From the NCBI RefSeq assembly GCF_037975245.1, contig NC_092568.1, forward strand, positions 39,386,631 to 39,450,630: DNA of 64,000 bases. The letters run 5' to 3'. Below, in pieces: positions 25,732-36,296 of the stretch. The notes beneath the pieces were generated by a model. It searched no databases and was not told where the DNA came from. It was given only the letters and a program-made list of their open reading frames with translations. Position 1 is the first letter of the stretch, and each line of letters begins with the position of its first letter. The translations under genes were made by a program, and so were the position numbers. The DNA is from Apostichopus japonicus. Lineage: Eukaryota > Echinodermata > Holothuroidea > Aspidochirotida > Stichopodidae.

Positions 25732-26292
25732 CTTCTTTTGTAATTTTCAAAGAAGGTTTTTCGAAATTCACAAAATATACGTTCGAGCGAATGTTTCGGC
25801 GGTGGTACTGAATGCAGTGTCATATATTGAAGGCGAGTTGTCAACTGGTTGCCTGTACTGTAAGTCTGTAGACACACATACAGCACACACAGCAACGGTT
25901 CCGATTCGGTTAGTGCTAAGAGGACTAACTGTACATATGTAGCGCATGCACTTCATATTGCCGCTGTGGCAACAACGCCTGTGTTTTGCACACATGTGTT
26001 CGGCAGACTTCTTGGAAATTAGTGGTCAGATACCATTTATACTTCTCTCTTACCTAAAGTAGAATCCATCTTACCAGTCACCTCCGATCTTTTTGCATAG
26101 TGTAATAATTTAAAATATTGTAGTTTATATATTTTTAAATTTTAAAAGCTTGACATTGAATACTAAAAACGAATTTATTTTTTTCCCCTGTTAAAACCTC
26201 TTACATCACAATGAACAATGCTGTTTGGCAACAAACCTTAAACCAATGAGAAAATTGAAAATTAAATTGCTGTCGATATTTCATGACGACTA
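25732..26292. other. Right-hand terminal region of the 10.5-kb transposon
   Basis: This lies upstream of the minus-strand accessory gene and should hold its promoter. No TATA box or inverted repeat is convincing. It ends at GACGACTAG where satellite resumes. Confidence 0.4.
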
Positions 26293-29200
26293 GTCAATGT
26301 ACTTGTGTTTTAACTGTTTTTCTCTACTATATGATGATTTTTTCTTTCTTTTCTTTTCTTTCCATATATTTGTTTCTTTGTAGCTGGTAAGTTTTGATGA
26401 TGATCGACAATTTTATAACCGTGATATTATCTATTCCCACGAGGGCAATCAATTACTGTTAAATATTATTTTCATACACAATTTTGAAAAAATATTATAA
26501 TTAGCACAACTTTGGTAACGCACGACTAAAAACAATAAAATGGTTATCGAGTATATTAAAGGCAATGTTAATGAAGCTTGAATTCATATTTTTCTCTATA
26601 TAATGTATCCGTTGATCATATGAGCAAGTGAAGTGACGAGCCAAATACAAAGTAAATGCTCATGAAAACAAGTTTTTTTCTCTAGTAAAATACTTACACT
26701 AAAAGTCTCTGTGCTTGTGTTTTGAATATGTTTGTCTCCATGATATAACGATTTGTTCTTTACTTCTATCTATTCGTTTCTTTTCAGGACGTTAGTCTTT
26801 ATCATGATTAACGATTGTATACACATGTTATTACCTATTCCCCTTTCACGAAAGCTACAAAGGAAATCGATTCCTGTTTCTTCTTTTAATTCATCATCAA
26901 CAATGGAAATCATATGTTACACTTTTCACATTTTAGATCACGAATGACAAGTTCAATAAACATACAACGATATGTTGTGAGCTGGTGAAGTTAATAGCCA
27001 AAAGCAGCGGAAAAGTTATGGAAAAGTAGTTGTTTCAGTTATAGTAAACTGACATTTTAAGGTCACTATGCTTGTGTTTTTAGTTTTTTTTTCTCTATTA
27101 AATGATGATTGGTTTGTTGTTTTCCCCATTTATTCGTTTCTTTTATAGCCGGTAAACTTTTATCATGATTAACATTTGTAGAACCATGTCATTTTCTATT
27201 CCCACGAATGCAATCAAGTCCTGTAAATTCTAAATTTGTATACACAATTTAAATGAAATATTATAATTAGCCCAACTATGGTAACGCACGTTTAAATACA
27301 ATAACATATTTATCGATTATACGAATGGAAATATCAATGAAGCTGGAACTCATTTTTAAATATTGTTTTTCTCTATATAATATATCTGTTGATGATAAGA
27401 GCAAGCGAAGTGATGAGCCAAATACAAAAAGAAATCTCACGTAAAAAAGTTGTTTCTCTCGTAAATATACTTACAAATAGAGTCACCGTGCGTGTGTTTT
27501 TAATATGATTTCTCCATTATTTTATTATATTTTCTTCTTTCCATCTGTTCGATTCTTTGTAGAAGGTAAGTTTTGATCACGATTAACATTTGTAGAACAG
27601 TGTCGTTATCTATTCCCACGAGGGCAATCAATTACTGTAAATTCTTTATTTTCATACACAATTTGAATTATAAATTATAAATTAGCACAACTTGGGTACA
27701 CACAATTAAATACAATATAATGGTCTTCGATTACACAGATCGTAATGTAAATGAATAGAGATAACTAATTTGAAGCGAATTTGTAACTCTAACATTATTC
27801 ATTGATGTTGTGAGCTAGTGAGGTTAAGAGATAAAAGTAGCGGAAAATTTACCGAAACTATTTGTTACAGTTATAGTAAAGTGATATTTTAAAGTGACTG
27901 TGCTTGCGTGTTTACTATTTTCTCTATAAAATGATGATTTGTTTGTTTTCTTCTTTCCATTTATTCGTTTCTTTATAGCCGGTAAGTTTTCATCATGATT
28001 ATCATTTGTAGAATCGTGTTATTTTCTATTCCCAAGAGGGCAATCAAATTCCTGTAAATTCTTTATTTTATACACAATTTGAATGAAATATTATACTTAG
28101 CACATCTTTGGAAACGCACGTTTAAAAGCAGATAATACAATCAAATGGTCATCAATTACATAAATAATATTGTCATGAACAGAGATGATTGTTGTGAAAT
28201 AAATTTGTAAATCTACCCTTCTTCATTGATGTTGTGAGCTAGACAAGTTAAGAGCTAAAAGCAGCGCAATAGTTACTGAAAACTAGTTGTCACAGCTATA
28301 GTAAACTGGCATTTCAAAGTCACTCTGCTTGTGTTTTTACTAGTTTTCTCTATTATATGATGATCTGTTTTTGTTTTTCTTTCCATATAATCGTTACTTT
28401 GTAGCTGGTAAGCTTTAAAGATGATCGAGAATTGTAGAACCGTGTTAATATTTTCATACACAATTTGAATTATATATTATAGTTAGCACACTTTTGATAA
28501 CGCATGATTTAATGCAATAAAATGGTCATCGATTACATAGATTGTTATGTCAGTAAATAGAGATAGTTAATTTGAAGCGAATTTGCAACTCTAACATTCT
28601 TCATTGATGTTGTGAGCTAGTCAAGTTAAGACTGAAGTAGCGAAAAAGTTACGGAAAACTAGTTGTCACAGCTATAGTAAACTATTATTTTAAAAACACC
28701 GTGTTTGTGGATTTTTTTTTCTGTTTTCTATATTATATGGAGATTTGTTTGTTTTTTTTCTTTCCATCTATTCGATTCTTTGTAGGAGGTAAGTTTTTAT
28801 CATGATTAACATTTGTAGAACCGTGTCATGATCTATTCCCACAAGGGCAATCAGTTACTGTAAATTCTTTATATTCACACTAAATTGCAATGAAATATAA
28901 TAATTAGCACAACTTTGTTAACGCACGATTTAATACAATAAATTGGTCATCGATTACATAGATTGTAATGCCATGAAGAGAGATGATTGTTGTGAAATGA
29001 ATTTGTAAATCTACCATTCTTCATTGATGTTGTGAGCTAGTCAAGTTTAGACAGAAGTAGCGAAAAAGTTACGGAAAACTATTTGTCACAGCTATAGTAA
29101 ACTGATATTTTAAGGACACCGTGTTTGTGTTTTTTTTTTCTGTTTTCTATATGATATGAGGATTTGTCTGTTTTCTTCTTTCCATCTATTCGATTCTTTG

Positions 29201-32200
29201 TAGAAGGAAATTTTTTAATATGATTAACATTTGTAGAACCGTGTCATAATCTATTCACACGAGGGCAATCAGTTACTGTAAATTCTTTATTTTCATACAC
29301 AATTTGAATTATAAATTATAACTAGCACAACTTTGGTAACGCACAATTTAATACAATATGATGGTCTTCGATTACATAGATCGTAATGTCAATGAATAGA
29401 GATAATTAATTTGAAGCGAATTTGCAACTCTTACATTCTTCATTGACGTTGTGAGCTAGTGAGGTTCAGAGCCAAATGCAGCGGAACATTTACCGAAAAC
29501 TAGCTGTTACAGTTATTGTAAACTGACATTTTAAAGTCACTGTGCTTGTGTTCTTAATATTTACTGGATTAAATGATGATTTGTTTTTTTTCCTTCCATT
29601 CATTCGTTTCTTTATAGCCGGTAAGTTTTCATCATGATTATCATTTGTAGAATCGTGTTATTTTCTATTCCCAAGAGGGCAATAAATTTTCTGTAAATTC
29701 TTTATTTTATACACAATTTAAATGAAATATTATAAATTAGCACAACTTTGGTAACGCACGATTTAATACAATAAACTGGTCATCGATTACATAGATTATA
29801 ATGCCATGAAGAGAGATGACTGTTGTGAAATGAATTTGTAAAGCTAACATTAATTATTGTTGATGTGAGCTAGTTAGGTTAAGGGCCAAAAGCAGCGGAA
29901 GAGTTGCGGAAAACTAGTTACTACAGTTATAGTAAACTGACATTTTAAAGTCTATGTGCTTGTGTTTTTGCTGTTTATTTCTATTAACTGATGATTTGTT
30001 TGTTTTTTCTTCTTTCCATCTATTCGATTCTTTGTAGGAGGTAAGTTTTTATCATGATTAACATTTGTAGAACCGTGTAATGATCTATTCCCACAAGGGC
30101 AATCAGTTACTGTAAATTCTTCATTTTCACATTAAATTGCAATGAAATATAATAATTAGTTAACGCCCGATTTAATACAATCAAATTGTTATCGATTTCA
30201 TAGATTGTAATGCCATGAAGAGAGATGATTGTTGTGAAATGAATTTGTAAATCTACCCTTCTTCATTGATGTTGTGAGCTAGTCAAGTTAAGAGCTAAAA
30301 GCAGCGCAAAAGTCACGGAAAACTAGTTGTCACAGCTATAGTAAACTGGCATTTCAAAGTCACTCTGCTTGTGTTTTTACTAAATTTCCCTATTATATGA
30401 TGATCTATTTTTGTTTTTCTTTACATATATTCGTTAATTTGTAGCTGGTAAGTTTTGATGATGATCGAGAATTGTAGAATCGTGATAATATCTATTCCCA
30501 CGAGGGCAATCAATTACTGTAAATTCTTTATTTTCATAAAAAATTTAAACTATATATTATAATTAGCACAACTTTGGTAACGCACAAGTTAATACAATAA
30601 AATGGTCATCGATTACATAGATCGTAATGTCGATAAATAGACATGACTAATTTGAAACGAATTTGTAACTCTAAAATTATTAATTTATGCTGTGACATAG
30701 TGAGGTTAAGGGCAAAAATCAGCAGAAAAGTTACGGAAAACAGGTTGTTGTAGTTACAGTAAACTGATATTTTAAAGTCACTTTGCTTACGTGTTTAATG
30801 TTTTTTTTTCTATTATATGATGATTTGTTTGTTCTCTTCTTTCCATCTATTCGATTATTTGTAGGAGGTAAGTTTTTATCATGATTAACATTTGTAGAAC
30901 CGTGTCATTATCTATTCCCACGAGGGCAATCAATTACTGTAAATTCTTTATTTTCATACACAATTTGAATTAAACATTATAATTAGCACAACTTTGGTAA
31001 CACACAAGTTAATACAATGAAATGATCATCGATTATATAGATCGTAATGACAGTAAATAGAGATAATTAATTTGAAGCGAATTTGTAACTCTAACATTAT
31101 TCACTGATGTTGTTAGCTAGTGAGGTTAAGAAATGAAAGCAGCGGAAAATTTACCGAAACTATTTGTTACAGTTATAATAAGCTGATATTTTAAAGTCAC
31201 TCTGCTTGCGTGTTTACTATTTTCTCTATAAAACGATGATTTGTTTGTTTTCTTCTTTCCATTCATTCGTTTCTTTATAGCCGGTAAGTTTTCATCATGA
31301 TTATCATTTGTAGAATCGTGTTATTTTCTATTCCCAAGAGGGCAATCAAATTCCTGTAAATTCTTTAGTTTATACACAATTTGAATGAAATATTATTCTT
31401 AGAACATCTTTGGAAACGCACGTTTAAAAGCAGATAATACAATCAAATGGTCATCAATTACATTAATGGTATTGTCATGAACAGAGATGATTTTTGTGAA
31501 ATAAATTTGTAAATCTACCCTTCTTCATTGATGTTGTGAGCTAGTCAAGTTAAGAGCTAAAAGCAGCGCAAAAGTTACTGAAAATTAGTTGTCACAGCTA
31601 TAGTAAACTGGCATTTTAAAGTCACTCTGCTTGTGTTTTTACTAATTTTCTCTACTATATGATGATCTGTTTTTGTTTTTCTTTCCATATATTCGTTACT
31701 TTGTAGCTGGTAAGTTTTCGTCATGATTATCATTTGTAGAATCGTGTTATTTTCTATTCCCAAGAGGGCAATCAAGTTCATGTAAATTCTTTATTTCATA
31801 CACAATTGATATGAAATATTATACTTAGCACATCTTTGGAAACGCACGTTTAAAAGCAGATAATACAATCAAATGGTCATCAATTACATTAATGGTATTG
31901 TCATGAACAGAGATGATTTTTGTGAAATAAATTTGTAAATCTACCCTTCTTCATTGATGTTGTGAGCTAGTCAAGTTAAGAGCTAAAAGCAGCGGAAGAG
32001 TTACTGAAAATTAGTTGTCACAGCTATAGTAAACTGGCATTTTAAAGTCACTCTGCTTGTGTTTTTACTAATTTTCTCTACTATATGATGATCTGTTTTT
32101 GTTTTTCTTTCCATATATTCGTTACTTTGTAGCTGGTAAGTTTTCGTCATGATTATCATTTGTAGAATCGTGTTATTTTCTATTCCCAAGAGGGCAATCA

Positions 32201-34249
32201 AGTTCATGTAAATTCTTTATTTCATACACAATTGATATGAAATATTATTCTTAAAACATCTTTGGAAACGCACGTTTAAAAGCAGATAATACAATCAAAT
32301 GGTCATCAATTACATTAATGGTATTGTCATGAACAGAGATGATTTTTGTGAAATAAATTTGTAAATCTACCCTTCTTCATTGATGTTGTGAGCTAGTCAA
32401 GTTAAGAGCTAAAAGCAGCGCAAAAGTTACTGAAAATTAGTTGTCACAGCTATAGTAAACTGGCATTTTAAAGTCACTCTGCTTGTGTTTTTACTAATTT
32501 TCTCTACTATATGATGATCTGTTTTTGTTTTTCTTTCCATATATTCGTTACTTTGTAGCTGGTAAGTTTTCGTCATGATTATCATTTGTAGAATCGTGTT
32601 ATTTTCTATTCCCAAGAGGGCAATCAAGTTCATGTAAATTCTTTATTTCATACACAATTGATATGAAATATTATACTTAGCACATCTTTGGAAACGCACG
32701 TTTAAAAGCAGATAATACAATCAAATGGTCATCAATTACATTAATGGTATTGTCATGAACAGAGATGATTTTTGTGAAATAAATTTGTAAATCTACTCTT
32801 CTTCATTGATGTTGTGAGCTATTCAAGTTAAGAGCTAAAAGCAGCGCAAAAGTTACTGAAAACTAGTTGTCGCAGCTATAGTAAACTGGCATTTCAAAGT
32901 CACTCTGCTTGTGTTTTTACTAATTTTCTCTATTATATGATGATCTGTTTTTGTTTTTCTTTCCATATATTCGTTACGTTTAAGCTGGTAAGTTTTGATG
33001 ATGATCGAGAATTGTAGAACCGTGTTCATATCTATTCTCACGAGGGCAATCAATTACTGTAAATTCTTTATTTTCATACACAATTTAAACTATATATTAT
33101 AATTAGCACAACTTTGGTAACGCACAAGTTAATACAATAAAATGGTCATCGATTACATAGATTTTAATGTCGATGAATAGAGATGACTAATTTGAAACGA
33201 ATTTGTAACACTAAAATTATTAATTGATGCTGTGACATAGTGAGGTTAAGGGCAAAAATCAGCGGAAAATTTACGGAAAACAGGTTGTTGTAGTTACAGT
33301 AAACTGATATTTTAAAGTCACTGTGCTTATGTGTTTAATGTTTATTTCTATTATTTGATGATTTGTTTGTTCTCTTCTTTCCATCTATTCGATTATTTGT
33401 AGGAGGTAAGTTTTGATCATGATTAACATTTGTAGAACCGTGTCATTATCTATTCCCACAAGGGCAATCAATTACTGTAAATTCTTTATTTTCTTACACA
33501 ATTTGAATTATATATTATAATTAGCATAACTTTGGTAACACACAAGTTAATACAATAAAATGATCATCGATTACATAGATTGTTATGTCAGTAAATAGAG
33601 ATAATTAATTTGAAGCGAATTTGTAACTCTAACAATATTCATTGATGTTGTGAGCTAGTGAGGTTAAGAAATGAGAGCAGCGGAAAATTTACCGAAACTA
33701 GTTGTTACAGTTATAGTAAAGTGACATTTTAAAGTCACTGTGCTTGCGTGTTTACTATTTTCTCTATAAAATGATGATTTGTTTGTTTTCTTCTTTCCAT
33801 TTATTCGTTTCTTTACAGCCAGTAAGTTTTGATCATGATTATCATTTGTAGAACCGTGTTATTTTCTATTCCCATGAGGGAAATCAATTTCCTGTAAATT
33901 CTTTATTTTATACACAATTTAAATGAAATATTATAAATTAGCACAACTTTGGTAACGCACCATTTAATACAATAAACTGGTCATCGATTACATATATTGT
34001 AATGCCATAAAGAGAAATGATTGTTGTGAAATGAATTTGTAAAGCTAACATTATTCATTGATGATGTGAGATAGTTAAGTTAAGGGCCAAAAGCAGCGGA
34101 AGAGTTGCGGAAAACTAGTTGCTACAGTTATAGTCAATGTGCTTGTGTTTTTACTATTTTCTCTATAAAATGATGATTTGTTTGTTTTTTCTTCTTTCCA
34201 TTTATTCGTTTCTTTATAGTCGGTAAGTTTTAATCATGATTATCATTTG
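26293..34249. repeat. Satellite array, block 3
   Basis: It opens by completing the higher-order unit cut at 15780 (splice-like site at 26380, tag CTG), then changes to an irregular order of subfamilies (tags CCG, AAG, CTG, GAG). About 20 monomers. The unit near 26785 has GAC and GTTAGT, the one near 29208 has lost its donor (GGAAAT), and the unit near 28400 carries an internal deletion of about 60 bp. No gene is present. Confidence 0.92.
31440..32717. repeat. Three near-identical 426-bp monomers in a row
   Basis: The same monomer recurs at exactly 426-bp spacing. For example GCTGGTAAGTTTTCGTC is at 31706, 32132 and 32558, with only a few differences (such as TATACTTAGCAC against TATTCTTAAAAC). 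Neighbouring monomers are far more diverged, so this is a recent local amplification. Confidence 0.88.
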
Positions 34250-34253
34250 TAGA

Positions 34254-34748
34254 TGTAAGTTTAGGGGTTTTCTGTACTGGCGTGCCCTCCCAAAAGTATG
34301 ATGACTCAGGGGAGAGAAGTTGTAAAGATAACGCAGGAACAAAAGATTAACGGTATACTTGAATAATTTAATAACAATTAACTGGAGCAAACTAAATATA
34401 AAATATAATTTACTTACAAGTCACAAGCTCACTTCACACATACACATATAACTCAAACATACTCACTCGCTCACAAGTGTTGACCGGTCAACCATCCGTA
34501 TTCACTCCCTCATTCGTAAGCTCTCCAAACATTTTCAAACACAAGAAATTCTCTCACACCACACGCACACACTCACACAAGTTACACACACGCAACACAA
34601 TCAACGCGCCGCGCCCGATACATTTAAAAACCTCCGTTACGTTATTAAACAGCGATGCATCGATACAAGCGCACCATAGCCTAACGCTACACTATATACA
34701 TGTACGCCCACACAAGAAAACGCCTATCGTTATAATCGCTCATTTACA
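34254..34748 (-). repeat. 3' LTR (minus orientation) of the deleted gypsy element
   Basis: On the plus strand it runs from TGTAAGTTTAGGGG to CTCATTTACA. It differs from the partner LTR at only a handful of sites, suggesting a fairly recent insertion. It is rich in CACACA-type sequence. A fragment of the same LTR end recurs at about 34789-34819, just inside the element. Confidence 0.85.
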
Positions 34749-34760
34749 CTCTTTCCACCT
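34749..34760 (-). other. Polypurine tract of the deleted gypsy element
   Basis: On the minus strand AGGTGGAAAGAG lies directly before the 3' LTR start TGTAAATGAGCG, the expected place for the plus-strand primer. Confidence 0.65.
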
Positions 34761-35302
34761 GAAACGCAGACTTCTCCTGAAGTCTAAAAAACGCCTATCG
34801 TTATAATCGCTCATTTACAACACAGACTAAAAATAGTGACATTCCTCGCTACCAAGAAGGTGGTAGTTACTTATGCCTAGGCTTAGACAGCCAGTTTGAC
34901 TCAAAGTCCTTCTCTCTCACACGGAGCTCGAGTCCGTAACAATTGTAGTAATCGAGATCAGCCACTTCTTATCAAACTCCACATAACAGGACTACTTAGA
35001 ATAAAAAATAAAAATAAAAATTTCATAAATAACCACAACACCGCATGCATCGTGTATGGGCGCACACATATGAACAGCTTTACAGGTCTATGGCAAATTT
35101 GCATCGATGCATCAGAAAATCATCCTAAAATTTGTAATTGTCTTAAAAATTGTCACACATTCGGAATAAACTAATCAATGAGCTAATTAAACCCACCCCA
35201 GGTCAAAGACAGTGGTGTCCGTTGTGATTGCATTAGTTCCAAAACGAGGCGGCGGAAATCCTTTATTACTCCTTTCTGATCTTCTTATTTGAGTAGAATT
35301 TG

Positions 35303-35620
35303 TTATTTTCTCAACCGCATTTTCTTGTGGCTTTTTCTCTTCGATTTCTTGATTGGCCTCCTCCAAGTATATAGTGCATGCATGACTTTTTCTTTCAGGT
35401 TGGGGACGTTTAATTTTCTATCATCATCCGGTTTCATGTCTTCCTGGAAGCTGCACAATTTCAGCTCGTTTCTGTGGATTACTCGTTCCTTTCCTTTTCC
35501 ATTCTCAGGAAGTATCACATATACTGGTATTTCCGGGGTAGGTTGCTTTGTTATGGTGTAGGCATAGACATCCTCCTCCCACTTATCTTGGATTTTGCAT
35601 CTCCCCCTGACTTTCCTTTT
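35303..35620 (-). pseudogene. Integrase C-terminal remnant of a gypsy element
   Basis: The minus-strand frame reads KIQDKWEED, then PVYVILPENGKGKERVIHRN, the conserved tail after the integrase core in many Ty3/gypsy elements, then a basic end (KKSKRKSHKK). The catalytic core is absent, so this is a deletion relic. The rest of the internal region (34761-35302 and 35621-35784) holds no further recognisable domain. Confidence 0.75.
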
Positions 35621-35784
35621 GCAATTTTTGTTTAATTCCTTTTAATATGATTTAATAATTTAATACGATATTGAAATAAAATCTTGAATGTAATTCGTTA
35701 ACAACTTCACTTGTTCACTCCTCTCTCAACCAAAATTACGTACGTGCCTCTGCGAAATCTTTAAAACTAAGCCAGCACTCCAAC

Positions 35785-35797
35785 ACTTCTGACACCA
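35785..35797 (-). other. Primer-binding site of the deleted gypsy element
   Basis: On the minus strand TGGTGTCAGAAGT starts one base after the 5' LTR end. TGG complements the CCA of a tRNA 3' end. I do not assign the tRNA. Confidence 0.75.
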
Positions 35798-35798
35798 A

Positions 35799-36292
35799 TG
35801 TAAATTTAGGGGTTTTCTGTGCTGTCGTGCCCTCCCAAAAGTATGATGACTCAGGGGAGAGAAGTTGTAAAGATAACGCAGGAACAAAAGATTAACGGTA
35901 TACTTGAATAATTTAATAACAATTAACTGGATCAAACTAAATATAAAATATAATTTACTTACAAGTCACAAGCTCACTTCACACATACACATATAACTCA
36001 AACATACTCACTCGCTCACAAGTGTTGACCGGTCAACCATCCGTATTCACTCCCTCATTCGTAAGCTCTCCAAACATTTTCAAACACAAGAAATTCTCTC
36101 ACACCACACGCACACACTCACACAAGTTACACACACGCAACACAAGCAACGCGCCGCGCCCGATACATTTAAAAACCTCCGTACGTAATTAAGCAGCGAT
36201 GCATCGATACAAGCGCACCATAGCCTAACGCTACACTATATACATGTACGCCCACACAAGAAAACGCCTATCGTTATAATCGCTCATTTACA
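35799..36292 (-). repeat. 5' LTR (minus orientation) of the deleted gypsy element
   Basis: About 494 bp, nearly identical to 34254-34748. Differences include TGTAAATTTAGG against TGTAAGTTTAGG at one end and small changes in the GTACGTAATTAAGC region. Confidence 0.85.
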
Positions 36293-36296
36293 CAGA

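Larger units (their letters stand above)
15781..26292. mobile_element. 10.5-kb two-gene DNA transposon, probably Kolobok-like
   Basis: Satellite breaks off after GTTAAAG at 15780 and resumes at TCAATGTACTTG at about 26293, in register with other higher-order copies. The insert holds a plus-strand DDE transposase pseudogene near the left end and a minus-strand accessory gene near the right end, transcribed toward each other. A 2350-bp tandem duplication accounts for part of its length. The left flank carries TTAA, the target of Kolobok and piggyBac elements. The right flank does not. Terminal inverted repeats are at best weak (TCGTGACG left, TCATGACGAC right), so the right end may be truncated. 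Two adjacent elements rather than one remain possible. Confidence 0.6.
34254..36292 (-). mobile_element. Internally deleted Ty3/gypsy LTR retrotransposon
   Basis: Two LTRs of about 495 bp flank roughly 1.05 kb. On the minus strand the order is 5' LTR (36292-35799), primer-binding site, integrase C-terminal remnant, polypurine tract, 3' LTR (34748-34254). Gag, protease, RT, RNase H and most of integrase are gone. The flanks TAGA (34250-34253) and CAGA (36293-36296) are a possible 4-bp target duplication with one mismatch, and the satellite resumes in register. The copy depended on proteins from an intact relative. Confidence 0.88.

Noticed and set aside
34477..34806. 109-codon plus-strand frame in the gypsy LTR
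   Set aside because: It runs through LTR sequence rich in CACACA and opposite to the element's orientation, and matches no domain.
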